The notes beneath the pieces were generated by a model. That model did not search any database and was not told where the DNA came from. It worked only from the letters and a program-made list of their open reading frames with translations. The position numbers and the translations under genes were made by a program. From Chthonomonadales bacterium (lineage in GTDB: Bacteria; Armatimonadota; Chthonomonadetes; Chthonomonadales; CAJBBX01): a DNA stretch of 45,235 nt. This document shows positions 6,480 through 15,735 of this stretch, in pieces (within the stretch, counting starts at the first letter, position 1; every line of letters begins with the position of its first letter). The DNA lies in contig JABWBA010000022.1 of assembly GCA_013360745.1 (NCBI GenBank), positions 1 through 45,235 of the forward strand. Direction: 5' to 3'.

Positions 6480-8651
6480 ATGCCGGATCTATTGTTGGAG
6501 GTCGGCACGGAAGAGATGCCGGCTGCGGCTATTCCCGGCAGTCTGGCGCAGCTGGAACGGCTTGCGGCCCAGAAGATGGAGAGCGCTCGCCTTGCGCCCC
6601 GCGCCCTGCGAACCCTCGGAACGCCCCGGCGGCTGATCCTGCTGGCGTTCGACGTTCCGGAGCGACAGCCGACTGAGGTTCGGGAGGTGCGCGGGCCCGC
6701 GTGGGACGTCGCCTTCAGCGCCGACGGAGCCCCCACAGGCGCCGCGCTGGGTTTTGCGCGCAAGCAGGGGATTCGCGTCGAGGACCTGCGCCCTGTGGAG
6801 ACGCCGCAGGGCCGGTATGTGTCCGCCGAGGTGCGCGATGTCGGCAAGTCCGCGGCGGAGGCGCTCGGTGCGCCGCTTGCCGATTGCCTTCGGGCGCTCA
6901 CCTTCCCCAAGACGATGCGGTGGGGCGATAAAGGCGTTCGATTCGTTCGTCCGGTGCGCTGGATCGTCTGCACCCTCGGCGGCCAGGTGGTACCCGTGGA
7001 GTTCGCCGGCGTGCGAGCGGGCGATGCCTCTCGGGGCCATCGATACCTCTCCCCCGAGTCGTTCACCGTGGAGGACACGCCGGGATTCATCGAACAGCTG
7101 CGCGCGCGATCGGTGATGGCCGATCCTGCTGAACGCGAAGCTCGGATTCGAGCACAGGCCGAGACGCTCGCGGCCGATGTCGGCGGCCGGATCCCCTGGG
7201 ACGAGGAGCTGTTGAGTGAGAACGTCCATCTGGTCGAATGGCCGACCTGTCTGCTCGGCCGATTCGACGAGCGGTACATGGACCTGCCGAGACCGGTCCT
7301 CGTCACAGCCATGCGCAAGCACCAGCGCTTCTTCCCTGTTGAAGGGCCGTCGGGCGACCTGCTGCCGTGTTTCGTCTCCGTGCGGAACGGCAGCGAGGCG
7401 AGCATCGACAAAGTAAAGGCCGGGAACGAAGCGGTTCTGGCGGCCCGGTTCGCCGATGCGCACCATTTCTTCGAGCAAGATCGCGCCGAGACGCTCGATC
7501 GGATGACGGGGCGGTTGGAGCGCCTGCTCTTTCAAGATCGCCTCGGCGCCATGGCGCAGAAGCGGGACCGTCTCGTACGGCTCGCGGCGCCCCTCGGCGT
7601 ATCCCACGGACTGGACGAGCGGCACGTTCGGCTGGCCGAACGGGCGGCTGAACTGTGCAAAGGCGATCTGACCAGCCAGATGGTGATCGAGCTGCCGTCG
7701 CTGCAGGGCGTCATGGGCCGCGAGTACGCCGCCCTGCAGGGTGAGGAGCCCGAGGTCGCGTTGGCCATCGCGGAGCACTATCAGCCCCGCGGGGCCGGAG
7801 ACGCTCTGCCGGTCTCCCCTGTCGGCAAGCTCCTCGCGGTCGCCGACCGTATCGACACCCTCGTGGGCTATGCAGGTATCGGCATCATGCCGACGGGTTC
7901 GGCAGATCCGTACGGGCTCCGTCGCGCGGCGCATGGCCTGGTGCAGATCCTCGCGCTCGAACCCGATGTGCCCTCGTTGGCGTCCATGCAGGTCCAGGCG
8001 GCTGAGGGATATCGGATCGTCAACGGGCTCGATTTCGACCTGGATCCGCTCTGCAATGCGCTGCAGGGGCTCTTCAATCAAAGGGTCGCAGCCTATCTCG
8101 ACGAGCGGGGCGTTCGATACGACCTTCGTGACGCTGCGCTTTACGGCGGACTGGCCTACGGGACGATCGTCTACGGAGTCGTCCAGCGGGCGCAAGCCCT
8201 ATCGGAAGTTGCCGGCACGGAGCAGTTCAGCGCTACCGTCCAGGCCGCGGCTCGGGTGGCGAACATCCTGTCGAGCCGCGAGCAGGCGCCGGTGCCCGGC
8301 AAGGAGGGGATTCACGGAGGGCGGACGAACGCCGTCGAACGGGCGAGCGCGGTCCTGTACGCCACGACGCGCGATGTCCACCCCGATCGGTTCGCGGAAC
8401 CGGCCGAGACGGGCCTGTATGAGGCTGCGTGCGGTCTGCTGCCGGAGGTGGCAAGGGGCGCGGCGGTTTATGACTACGCGTCGGTCTACGCCGCGCTCCA
8501 GAGCCTGCGCGAGCCGGTGGGTCGGTTCTTCGACGACGTCCTTGTGATGTGCGAAGACGCGGAGCAGCGCGCCAATCGATTGGCGCTGTTGCGGCTGGTC
8601 GACGCCCTCTACCGTACGCTGGCGGATTTTCGGAAGGTCGTCATCGTTTGA
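6480..8651 (+). CDS. glyS: Glycyl-tRNA synthetase beta subunit
   Basis: The 723-residue protein is the beta chain of the heterotetrameric bacterial glycyl-tRNA synthetase, which binds tRNA-Gly and supports charging by the catalytic alpha chain. The N-terminus LLLEVGTEEMPA is a signature of GlyS. FPKTMRWGD and FVRPVRWIV near residues 141-160, the HD-like middle part and the ending NRLALLRLVDALYRTLADF (DALR-like anticodon-binding region) are all typical, as is the length. ATG 6480 has GGAAGGA about eight bases upstream; the longer upstream frame has no family similarity. The partner glyQ is usually directly upstream, but here the upstream neighbour is a divergent lipoprotein gene, so glyQ must lie elsewhere. 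Only 19 bp separate its stop from that of the convergent HAD gene. Confidence 0.96.
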   Translation: MPDLLLEVGTEEMPAAAIPGSLAQLERLAAQKMESARLAPRALRTLGTPRRLILLAFDVPERQPTEVREVRGPAWDVAFSADGAPTGAALGFARKQGIRVEDLRPVETPQGRYVSAEVRDVGKSAAEALGAPLADCLRALTFPKTMRWGDKGVRFVRPVRWIVCTLGGQVVPVEFAGVRAGDASRGHRYLSPESFTVEDTPGFIEQLRARSVMADPAEREARIRAQAETLAADVGGRIPWDEELLSENVHLVEWPTCLLGRFDERYMDLPRPVLVTAMRKHQRFFPVEGPSGDLLPCFVSVRNGSEASIDKVKAGNEAVLAARFADAHHFFEQDRAETLDRMTGRLERLLFQDRLGAMAQKRDRLVRLAAPLGVSHGLDERHVRLAERAAELCKGDLTSQMVIELPSLQGVMGREYAALQGEEPEVALAIAEHYQPRGAGDALPVSPVGKLLAVADRIDTLVGYAGIGIMPTGSADPYGLRRAAHGLVQILALEPDVPSLASMQVQAAEGYRIVNGLDFDLDPLCNALQGLFNQRVAAYLDERGVRYDLRDAALYGGLAYGTIVYGVVQRAQALSEVAGTEQFSATVQAAARVANILSSREQAPVPGKEGIHGGRTNAVERASAVLYATTRDVHPDRFAEPAETGLYEAACGLLPEVARGAAVYDYASVYAALQSLREPVGRFFDDVLVMCEDAEQRANRLALLRLVDALYRTLADFRKVVIV

Positions 8652-8670
8652 TCCCGTACCGGCGGGGTGA

Positions 8671-9357
8671 TCACACCGTCGCCGGGGCGTTCCGGTTCGA
8701 GTCGATCAGACTGCGCAGCAGCGCCGTGTCCGCGTAGGTGAGGTCGGGGACGACACGATGGGCATGGCGGAGCTTGTCGGCCGCATGCGTCGTCGCCACC
8801 GCGAGGCAGGCTGCGCCGGCCGCTCGCGCCGCATCGACTCCGACGACCGCGTCTTCGATCACCACACAATCCTGAGGGGGCAGCGCCAGCGTCGCGGCGG
8901 CCTTGAGGAAGACCTCCGGATGGGGCTTGCCCTCGACCACGTCATCCGCGCAGACGATCTGGGTGAAGTCGGAGCGAATACCCAGCGCTGCGAGAATTGC
9001 CTCGATATTGGAGCGGGGCGTCGATGAGCCGAGAGCGATCGGCAGGCGTTCGGCTGTGACCGCTCGAACGAGCTCGATCGCACCCGGCAGAGCGCGGATC
9101 CGGCCGGCCGCGAGAGATCGAAAGACCTCCTCCTTGCGCTCAGAAAGCTCGAGCATTGCGTCTTCGGACAGCCCGTTGCCGAAGAGCATGGGCAGAATCT
9201 GCCGATTCGGCATCCCGAACGTGCGCCAGAAGAACTCATCGCTCATCTCAAAGCCCCGTTCCCTGCCGACGAGGCGCCAGCTTTCGCGGTGAAAGGCGGA
9301 CGAATCGACGAGCACACCGTCGAGGTCGAAGATCACTCCATAGGCCAAGGCGCGCAT
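8671..9357 (-). CDS. HAD-superfamily sugar phosphatase / beta-phosphoglucomutase-like
   Basis: This 228-residue protein is a subfamily I HAD hydrolase. Motif I is FDLDGVLVDS at the N-terminus (first Asp nucleophile, second Asp acid/base, followed by Gly-Val as in PGMB-like enzymes). Motif II is LGSSTPRS, the Lys of motif III is in VEGKPHPEVF, and motif IV is CVVIEDAVVGVDAA. A helical cap lies between motifs I and II. Substrate cannot be fixed: beta-phosphoglucomutase, a 2-deoxysugar phosphatase or a relative. The start is probably ATG 9357 (MRALAYGVIFDLDG); a TTG at 9384 gives nine more residues. It follows the xylose-isomerase-like gene on the same strand by 87 bp, so they may share a transcript. 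Confidence 0.85.
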   Translation of the reverse strand: MRALAYGVIFDLDGVLVDSSAFHRESWRLVGRERGFEMSDEFFWRTFGMPNRQILPMLFGNGLSEDAMLELSERKEEVFRSLAAGRIRALPGAIELVRAVTAERLPIALGSSTPRSNIEAILAALGIRSDFTQIVCADDVVEGKPHPEVFLKAAATLALPPQDCVVIEDAVVGVDAARAAGAACLAVATTHAADKLRHAHRVVPDLTYADTALLRSLIDSNRNAPATV

Positions 9358-9444
9358 TCCTCCAGAGCCCGGGCATCGGGCCAACGGCCGGCTTCGCCCG
9401 GATCGACCGGCCGCTCATGAGAATACCCCGCGCGCCCGCGATCC

Positions 9445-10371
9445 TCAGGCCGAAGCGTGTCGAGCGACGAGCGCTCGCATCCGCGCGATCCCATCCCGCG
9501 CGACGTCGAGGGCGGGGCGTTTCCATTGCGCCTCATTGAATATCTCGAGCGAAAGTGCGCCTGCGAAACCGGCCGAGATCAAGGCAGCCAGCGCCGTATC
9601 TAGCGGGGCCGCGCCATCGCCCGGGAGCACGCGGTCTGAGTCGCGGAGCGCCTCTCTGGGCGGATGGGACGGATAATCGTTCATGTGGAAGACGTGCATC
9701 GTTGCGGCGTTCAGGAATCGCAGGCCCGCGAAACCGGAGCCTCCCCGGTGCAGGTGGTAGATATCGGCGAGCAGACAGGCATCGGGCCGGTCGGTTTCGA
9801 GGATCGCGGCGACGGCTTCGCTCAATCGGCCGAGCGTGCGCGAGAAGCCCCAGATCTCCAGCTGCGGCGTGACCCCCAGCGACTGGCCGAGATCAAGAAT
9901 CGCCCGATAGCGTTCCGCGATCACGATGGTGGGCATCCCTTCCACCTCGGTCGCGCCGGCAGGCGGCGCCGCGATGCGATTTCCGCCGATTTGGCGAACC
10001 AGGTCCATGTCCCGCTTCATCTGTTCCATCCCGGATCGCCGTCGCTCGGGATCATCGACGATCCACTCAGCGAAGCCGATGGCGCTCTCGACCCGAACGC
10101 CCCGATCCGCCAGCATCCGTTTGAGGTCCCGCACTGGCGTCCCGCTCCGTTCGGACTGCTCGATTTCATCGATCCAGGGCTCGATCCCGTCGTAGCCTGC
10201 CTCGGCAGCGATGCCGATGCTCTCGGCGAGGTTCCGTTTCTGGCCGCGGATCGTGCCGGTGTTCAGGCACATTCGGACGTTGGGTGTCATCGGTTTCTCC
10301 TTATCAGGCGAGAGCAGGGGGACCGCCGCCGCCATGGCGAGGAGGTGGCGGCGACTGCATCGAAATGGCAT
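9445..10371 (-). CDS. Xylose-isomerase-like TIM-barrel sugar isomerase/epimerase with Tat-type leader
   Basis: The protein belongs to the AP-endonuclease-2/xylose-isomerase-like TIM-barrel superfamily of sugar (phosphate) isomerases and epimerases. Visible motifs are MCLNTGTIRG, GYDGIEPWIDEIE, VESAIGFAEWIVDD, IGGNRIAAPPAGAT, LADIYHLHRGGSG, HVFHMNDYPS and ALSLEIFNE; the Glu/Asp/His residues should bind a divalent metal. From ATG 10371 (308 residues) it has a twin-arginine-type leader (SRRHLLAMAAAVPLL), as many planctomycete and armatimonadete relatives do. An internal ATG at 10290 has a strong AAGGAG site six bases upstream and would give a cytoplasmic 281-residue form. Both are plausible. It is divergent from the rhamnosidase-like gene, which hints at a shared sugar pathway. 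Confidence 0.82.
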   Translation of the reverse strand: MPFRCSRRHLLAMAAAVPLLSPDKEKPMTPNVRMCLNTGTIRGQKRNLAESIGIAAEAGYDGIEPWIDEIEQSERSGTPVRDLKRMLADRGVRVESAIGFAEWIVDDPERRRSGMEQMKRDMDLVRQIGGNRIAAPPAGATEVEGMPTIVIAERYRAILDLGQSLGVTPQLEIWGFSRTLGRLSEAVAAILETDRPDACLLADIYHLHRGGSGFAGLRFLNAATMHVFHMNDYPSHPPREALRDSDRVLPGDGAAPLDTALAALISAGFAGALSLEIFNEAQWKRPALDVARDGIARMRALVARHASA

Positions 10372-10597
10372 CGCGGGTCAACGATCCTTAGCGAGGGCTT
10401 CTCCAGAGTATCCGGGGCGCCCATCGTAGATTGGAGCAGGCAGTGTATTGCGGATATCAGAACCTTCCACAGCGATCCCTATGGTAGCACGAGCCTGCGG
10501 AGGTTCCTCGTTCCGGCGGCGGAACAGGAACAGGGAGCAGAGATGGCCAACTACAGGACGGCAGGACGACAGCCTGTGGTTCGGCGGAGGGTTCACC

Positions 10598-13500
10598 ATG
10601 AAGCTCCATCCTCTTCTCATTTTGCTGGCCGTTCTCGGGACGGTTTCGATGCCATCTCGCAGCGCCGCGGCAGCCGACGCGCTTGCCGCCGGATTCCAAA
10701 ATCCGCCCCCGTCCGCACGCCCCTGGGTCTACTGGTTCTGGCTGAACGGGAACATAACCAGAGAAGGGATCACCCTGGATCTGGAGGCGATGAAGCGCGT
10801 CGGTATCGGTGGTGTGCTCATCATGGAGGTAGACCAGGGTGTGCCGCTCGGACCGGCGGCGTTTGCCGGTGAGAAGTGGCGAGAGCTGTTCGTGCACGTC
10901 GTACGCGAGGCGGCCCGGTTGGGCCTCCAGGTGAACATGAACAACGATGCGGGCTGGTGCGGCAGCGGCGGGCCGTGGGTCCGGCCCGAGCACGCGATGC
11001 AGAAGGTCGTCTGGAGCGAGATGGAGGTCACGGGTCCGACGACCTTCTCCGAGCGCCTGCCCCAGCCGCCCGTCGTCGCCGAGCGCTACCGTGATATCGC
11101 GACGCTGGCGTTCCCGACGCCGGGCGCCTTCCGGATCCCGAATATCGAACGGCGTTCGGCTGTGGTCCGGGGCGATTACATGCCCGACGCCCGCTCGCCC
11201 GAGGCTCCGGCGGACGCTGTGGTGGATCGGGGCAGGATCATCGTTCTGACCGAGCTTCTGGGCGAAGATGGGACGCTCCGTTGGACGGTTCCGGCAGGCC
11301 GCTGGACGATTCTCCGCCTCGGGCACACGCCCACGGGAGCGATGAACCAGCCCGCGCCGCTCTCGGGGCGGGGTCTGGAAGTGGACAAGCTCAGTGCGAC
11401 CGCTCTGGACGCCTACTGGGACGGTTTCATGGCCAGGATCATCGCCGATGTGGGGCCGCTCGCGGGCGCCACCCTGGTTGCGACCCATATCGACAGCTGG
11501 GAAACGGGCTCGCAGAACTGGACTCCCCGGTTTCGCGAGGAGTTCACGGCGCTGCGGGGTTACGATCCCCTCCTCTATCTGCCGGTGTACGCGGGCTATG
11601 TCGTGGGGAGCTCGGATGCGTCGGATCGTTTCCTGTACGATCTGCGCCAGACCGTCTCGGACCTGCTGTTGAAGAACTACGCGGGGCGCATGCGGGAACT
11701 GGCCCATCGCCACGGCATGCGGCTCACGATCGAAGCCTACGGCGACACGACGGTGGATAATATGGCCTACGCTGGGCGATGCGATGAACCCATGGGGGAG
11801 TTTTGGGCGACGACCTCCTTCACCACCGACAACACGGTCCATGAGATGGTGAGCGCGGCCCATGTCTATGGACGGCCCATCGTCGGCGCCGAAGCCTTCA
11901 CTGCCGACGGTAATGAGCGATGGCTCCTCCATCCCGGGTCCATCAAGGCGCAGGGGGATTGGGCCTTTGCCGCGGGCGTCAACCGAATCGTCTACCACCG
12001 CTACGCCCTGCAGCCGTGGCGGGACCGAAAACCGGGGATGACGATGGGGCCGTACGGGCTCCATTACGAACGGACCCAGACCTGGTGGGAGCAATCCAGC
12101 GCGTGGCACCGGTACCAGAGCCGTTGCCAGTACCTGCTCCAACAGGGCAAACCGGTCGGCGATATCCTCTGCATGGCTCCCGAGGGAGCAGCGCGAACCT
12201 TCGTTCCGCCGGTGGAGTTTTATCGCGCGGGTTATCGGGCGGACGGATGCCCCGCCGAGCTGATCCTCAACGAGGCCGCCGTGGTCGATGGGCGGGTGAC
12301 GCTCCGGAGCGGGATGAGCTACAGGATGCTCGTCTTGCCCGAAACGAGGGCCATGTCGCTGCCGTTGCTCCGCAAGATCCGAAGCCTCGTCGATGCCGGA
12401 GCGCTCGTCGTCGGCGCGCCGCCGATGGTGGGACCCGGTTTGCTCGGCGCGGATGACGAGGTCGCGCTTGCCGCTCGGGCCGTATGGAAATCAGGCAGGG
12501 TCGTCTCTCCGAAGTCAGCGCTGCAGGCGCTTGCGACGCGCGGAGTCGGTCCGGATTTTCGCTCTGATCGTCCTCTCGAATGGAACCATCGACGCATCGG
12601 CGACGCGGATGTCTACTTCGTGGCGAATACGCGGAGCGGTCGGGCCAACGCGCTCTGCGATTTTCGGGTGACAGGCAAGGCGCCGGAGATCTGGGATCCG
12701 ATCACCGGTGAGATCCGGCCAACGGCGTACTATGCCCGAATGGGCGCCATCACCCGTGTCCTCGTGCCGCTCGAGGCGGCGCAGTCGACCTTCGTCGTGT
12801 TCCGCCGGGCGAAGGCGCGGGTTCAGCCGGTAACCAGGATCACCCGCAACGGAACGGTCGTATGGCCGATCGCCCGGAAGCCCGGGTCCCTCCGGATACT
12901 CAGAGCGGTCTGGGGACCGCTGGGCGACGAGTCGAGGACCAAGGACGTCACCGATCAGGTTCGCCGGATGGTGGCCCGGGTCGGTGTGCGCTTCAGGGTG
13001 GCGGATCTTGCCGCGGAGGGCGATCCGGCCTACATGGTGGTCAAGACCCTGCGTGTGGAGTACGTGGCCGATGGTCTCCGTATGCAGGCGACGGCGACGG
13101 ACCCGCAGATGATCGAGTTCGCGATGCCGCCGGATCCTCCGATGCCGATCGAACTGATCGCGGACAGCTCCGGCACGGTCACGGTCGTCGGCCAGACCGC
13201 CGGCGCTTATACGATCCAGATGGGATCGGGCCGTCCGGTACGACGTTCGATGCCATCCAGCGTCACCGCCGCTCTGAAGGGGCCGTGGAGCGTCCGTTTC
13301 CCGCCGAACCACGGCGCGCCGGAGAGCCTGCGGATGGAGCGCTTGAGCGGATTGCAGACGAGCCCGGTTGCCGGAGTGCGGCATTTCTCCGGCTCTGCCT
13401 CGTATACAACCCGTTTCGAGTGGCGGGAGACGGTGGGACGCGGACGCCGTTACGTGCTCGATCTGGGGCGTGTTGAGGTAATGGCCCGGGTTCGGCTCAA

Positions 13501-13831
13501 CGGTAAGGATCTGGGGATTCTCTGGCATGCGCCGTACCGTCTGGACATCACCGAGGCTTTGAAGAAGGGCGAGAACCGGCTTGACGTTGAGGTCACGAAC
13601 CTCTGGGTCAATCGGATGATCGGCGATGAGGAGTTGCCCGACGATAGCCGGCGGCATCCGGACGGACGGTTGGTCGAGTGGCCTGAGTGGGTGGCTGGGG
13701 CTGGTCCGAGCCCGACGGGCCGGTACACGTTTACCACTTGGCGGCTATGGCGCAAGGGCGAACCGCTCCAGCCGTCAGGCTTGATCGGTCCGCTGACCAT
13801 CCGGTCGCTGCCGACCGCACGACTCCGATGA
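10598..13831 (+). CDS. GH106-like alpha-L-rhamnosidase, secreted
   Basis: The 1077-residue product starts at ATG 10598 with GGAGG seven bases upstream and a signal peptide (MKLHPLLILLAVLGTVSMPSR, cleavage near SAAAA). The mature N-terminus FQNPPPSARPWVYWFWLNG followed by ITLDLEAMKRVGIGGVLIMEV is typical of glycoside hydrolase family 106 (alpha-L-rhamnosidase). The middle contains THIDSWETGSQNWTPRF, LTIEAYGD and IVGAEAFTA, with candidate catalytic Glu residues. The end (FSGSASYTTRFEW, then RYVLDLGRVEVMARVRLNGK, LGILWHAPYRLDIT and ENRLDVEVTNLWVNR) is a GH2-type sugar-binding jelly roll. It probably removes terminal rhamnose from plant or bacterial polysaccharides outside the cytoplasm. Its last 57 bp overlap the convergent GNAT gene. 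Confidence 0.85.
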   Translation: MKLHPLLILLAVLGTVSMPSRSAAAADALAAGFQNPPPSARPWVYWFWLNGNITREGITLDLEAMKRVGIGGVLIMEVDQGVPLGPAAFAGEKWRELFVHVVREAARLGLQVNMNNDAGWCGSGGPWVRPEHAMQKVVWSEMEVTGPTTFSERLPQPPVVAERYRDIATLAFPTPGAFRIPNIERRSAVVRGDYMPDARSPEAPADAVVDRGRIIVLTELLGEDGTLRWTVPAGRWTILRLGHTPTGAMNQPAPLSGRGLEVDKLSATALDAYWDGFMARIIADVGPLAGATLVATHIDSWETGSQNWTPRFREEFTALRGYDPLLYLPVYAGYVVGSSDASDRFLYDLRQTVSDLLLKNYAGRMRELAHRHGMRLTIEAYGDTTVDNMAYAGRCDEPMGEFWATTSFTTDNTVHEMVSAAHVYGRPIVGAEAFTADGNERWLLHPGSIKAQGDWAFAAGVNRIVYHRYALQPWRDRKPGMTMGPYGLHYERTQTWWEQSSAWHRYQSRCQYLLQQGKPVGDILCMAPEGAARTFVPPVEFYRAGYRADGCPAELILNEAAVVDGRVTLRSGMSYRMLVLPETRAMSLPLLRKIRSLVDAGALVVGAPPMVGPGLLGADDEVALAARAVWKSGRVVSPKSALQALATRGVGPDFRSDRPLEWNHRRIGDADVYFVANTRSGRANALCDFRVTGKAPEIWDPITGEIRPTAYYARMGAITRVLVPLEAAQSTFVVFRRAKARVQPVTRITRNGTVVWPIARKPGSLRILRAVWGPLGDESRTKDVTDQVRRMVARVGVRFRVADLAAEGDPAYMVVKTLRVEYVADGLRMQATATDPQMIEFAMPPDPPMPIELIADSSGTVTVVGQTAGAYTIQMGSGRPVRRSMPSSVTAALKGPWSVRFPPNHGAPESLRMERLSGLQTSPVAGVRHFSGSASYTTRFEWRETVGRGRRYVLDLGRVEVMARVRLNGKDLGILWHAPYRLDITEALKKGENRLDVEVTNLWVNRMIGDEELPDDSRRHPDGRLVEWPEWVAGAGPSPTGRYTFTTWRLWRKGEPLQPSGLIGPLTIRSLPTARLR

Positions 13832-14317
13832 CTTCGGATCCGGCCCGATCCTGAGTTCCATGGCGATGTAGGGAGCCCCGCCCAGGGCCTCAAGGCGGCG
13901 CAGTTCCGGCGCCAGCGGCCCGTCCGATGGGAGCGGCGTGAAACCGTACCGCTCGTAAATGCCGATGGCGGGCGCGTTCGTGCTCCGGACGCTGAGCAGG
14001 AGTCGGGGAGCGCCCTCCGCGCGGGCGGTATCGATGATCGCCTCGCACAGGGCCGTCGCTACACCCATCCGCCGGGCCGCAGGGTGCACCCGGAGCGCCA
14101 TCAGCCAGTACCCCGCCAGTGGACCATCGGCGTCGGGCCGTACGACGAGTGTCGCTTCTCCGAGGCCGATGCCCCATACGACGGCCCGAAAGCGCCGGGC
14201 AGAGTGCGAGTCCTCCGATAGGGGTTGTTGGACGATACGCCTTCGGGATCGGACGAACTGCGCTATGATTCGGAACAGCGCCGAACGGCGGATGCTCGCG
14301 ATACGCGGATCTCCCAA
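13775..14317 (-). CDS. GNAT-family N-acetyltransferase, TTG start
   Basis: This 180-residue protein has the GNAT core: a beta strand VVWGIGLGEATLVV, a second strand YWLMALRVHPAARRMGVATAL (acetyl-CoA pyrophosphate loop R-R-M-G-V-A) and NAPAIGIYERYGFTPL near the end. The start appears to be TTG 14317, because GGAGGT sits five bases upstream, a TAG closes the frame just before, and no ATG occurs before the conserved core. It lies 18 bp after the class III aminotransferase and is the last gene of the eleven-gene LacI-headed operon. A role in acetylating an amine made or used by that pathway is a fair inference. The C-terminal 20 or so residues are Arg/Asp-rich and encoded where the gene overlaps the convergent rhamnosidase gene. 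Confidence 0.8.
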   Translation of the reverse strand: MGDPRIASIRRSALFRIIAQFVRSRRRIVQQPLSEDSHSARRFRAVVWGIGLGEATLVVRPDADGPLAGYWLMALRVHPAARRMGVATALCEAIIDTARAEGAPRLLLSVRSTNAPAIGIYERYGFTPLPSDGPLAPELRRLEALGGAPYIAMELRIGPDPKSSESCGRQRPDGQRTDQA

Positions 14318-14335
14318 ATAGACCTCCGGCAGTGA

Positions 14336-15715
14336 CTAGTGTTTCATCCGATCGATCGCCCGCTCCGTCGCCGTCGTGAGGGCATCGAGGCCGTCGGCGA
14401 CCGCGTCCGGCGTGATGCACAGGGGCGGAGCGATCTTGACGCAAGCGCCACCGACCCCGACCGGAGCGAAGAGAAGGAGACCCGCGCGGAAGCACTCCTC
14501 GACGATCGCATGCGCCAGTTCCGGATCCGGCGTAGTCGTATTCGGAAGGACGATCTGCATACCGGCTACGAGCCCGCGGCCCCGGACGCAGCCGATGCGG
14601 GCCGGATGGCGCGATTGGATCGTCAGGAGGCCCGGCAGAAGGCGTTCGCCCATGCGCCGGGCGTTGTCGACCAGACCCTCGTCGAGGATGGTCCGGATAC
14701 TGGCGAGCGCCGCGCGACAGCAGATGGGGTTGCCGGAGTGGGTGCTCGTCATGCTGCCGGGAGGATACAGGTCCATCACGTCGGCGGGACCGAGGACGGC
14801 TGAGAGGGGCAGCGAGCTGGAGATCCCCTTGCCGCACGCGATGAGGTCCGGAGCGATGCCGTAGCCTTCAAAACCCCAGAAGGCGCCGCAGCGCCCGAAT
14901 CCAGCCTGCACTTCGTCGAAGATCAGGAGGGCGTTATGGGCGTCGCACCAGCGGCGCAGCTCCTTCGCATAGTCGTCGGGAAGGAAATCGGGGCCAGCGC
15001 CCTGATAGGTTTCGACCATGACACCGGCTACGGTCTGCGGGTCGATACGGGCTTCTCGGACGCCGCGCAAGAAACCATCGAACGACGTATCGGTGACACG
15101 ATAGCCGTCGGGGAAGGGGAGCCGGTGGATGTCCGGATCCAGGTTGCCGATCCATCGATGGCCGTCGCCCAGAGGACCCATCTGCTGGGCGCCCATGGTG
15201 CGGCCGTGAAAACCTTGCAGGAAGCCGATGATGCCGATCTTCCGATCGCCTCCGCGGGACCGCCCCCAGGTTCGGGCCAGCTTCAGGCAGCATTCGGTGG
15301 CCTCTGAGCCTGTGGTCAGGAGGAAGCATCGGTCGATGCCCTCCGGCGCGAGATCGACCAGCGTTTCGGCCAGGAGCGCACGTTCCTCGCTGGGAAAGCA
15401 GTAGTTATGGAGCAATCCGGAGTCGCACTGATCATGGATCGCCTGACGGATCGCCGGGTGTCCGTGGCCGGCATTGGTGACGAGCACGCCAGACGACCAG
15501 TCCAGCCACACGTTGCCGCAGGCGTCGTGGACCTGGACTCCTTCGGCGCGGCGCCATACGATGGGAGGCTGGCCCGACATCGAGCGGGGCTCCGAGCGGC
15601 GCAACCGCTCCAGGATCGGCACCGTATCGGGATGCGGAATGGGACCGCGGATGCGCCGATACCGGGTTGTTACCTCCGGCACCTCCGTCGGCGTGATATC
15701 AAATGGTTCTCCCAT
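14336..15715 (-). CDS. Class III (acetylornithine/GABA-type) aminotransferase
   Basis: The 459-residue protein is a PLP-dependent class III aminotransferase. It shows VWLDWSSGVLVTNAGHGHP near the N-terminus, LLTTGSEATECCLKLAR (PLP phosphate region), FHGRTMGAQQM, LIFDEVQAGFGRCGAFWGFE (Asp contacting the PLP nitrogen) and IACGKGISSSLPLSAVLG (Schiff-base Lys). STHSGNPICCRAAL also fits. Members move an amino group from omega-amino acids, diamines or amino sugars; the substrate is not predictable here. ATG 15715 has AGGAGAA nine bases upstream. It lies 20 bp after the NagA-like gene and 18 bp before the GNAT gene. It is the second aminotransferase of the operon and of a different fold subtype from the DegT-like one. 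Confidence 0.9.
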   Translation of the reverse strand: MGEPFDITPTEVPEVTTRYRRIRGPIPHPDTVPILERLRRSEPRSMSGQPPIVWRRAEGVQVHDACGNVWLDWSSGVLVTNAGHGHPAIRQAIHDQCDSGLLHNYCFPSEERALLAETLVDLAPEGIDRCFLLTTGSEATECCLKLARTWGRSRGGDRKIGIIGFLQGFHGRTMGAQQMGPLGDGHRWIGNLDPDIHRLPFPDGYRVTDTSFDGFLRGVREARIDPQTVAGVMVETYQGAGPDFLPDDYAKELRRWCDAHNALLIFDEVQAGFGRCGAFWGFEGYGIAPDLIACGKGISSSLPLSAVLGPADVMDLYPPGSMTSTHSGNPICCRAALASIRTILDEGLVDNARRMGERLLPGLLTIQSRHPARIGCVRGRGLVAGMQIVLPNTTTPDPELAHAIVEECFRAGLLLFAPVGVGGACVKIAPPLCITPDAVADGLDALTTATERAIDRMKH

Positions 15716-15735
15716 GGATCGTTTCTCCTGATAGA

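Noticed and set aside
9664-10872. 402-aa plus-strand ORF
   Set aside because: It is the antisense shadow of the xylose-isomerase-like gene and the rhamnosidase start; Arg/Gln-rich with no motif.
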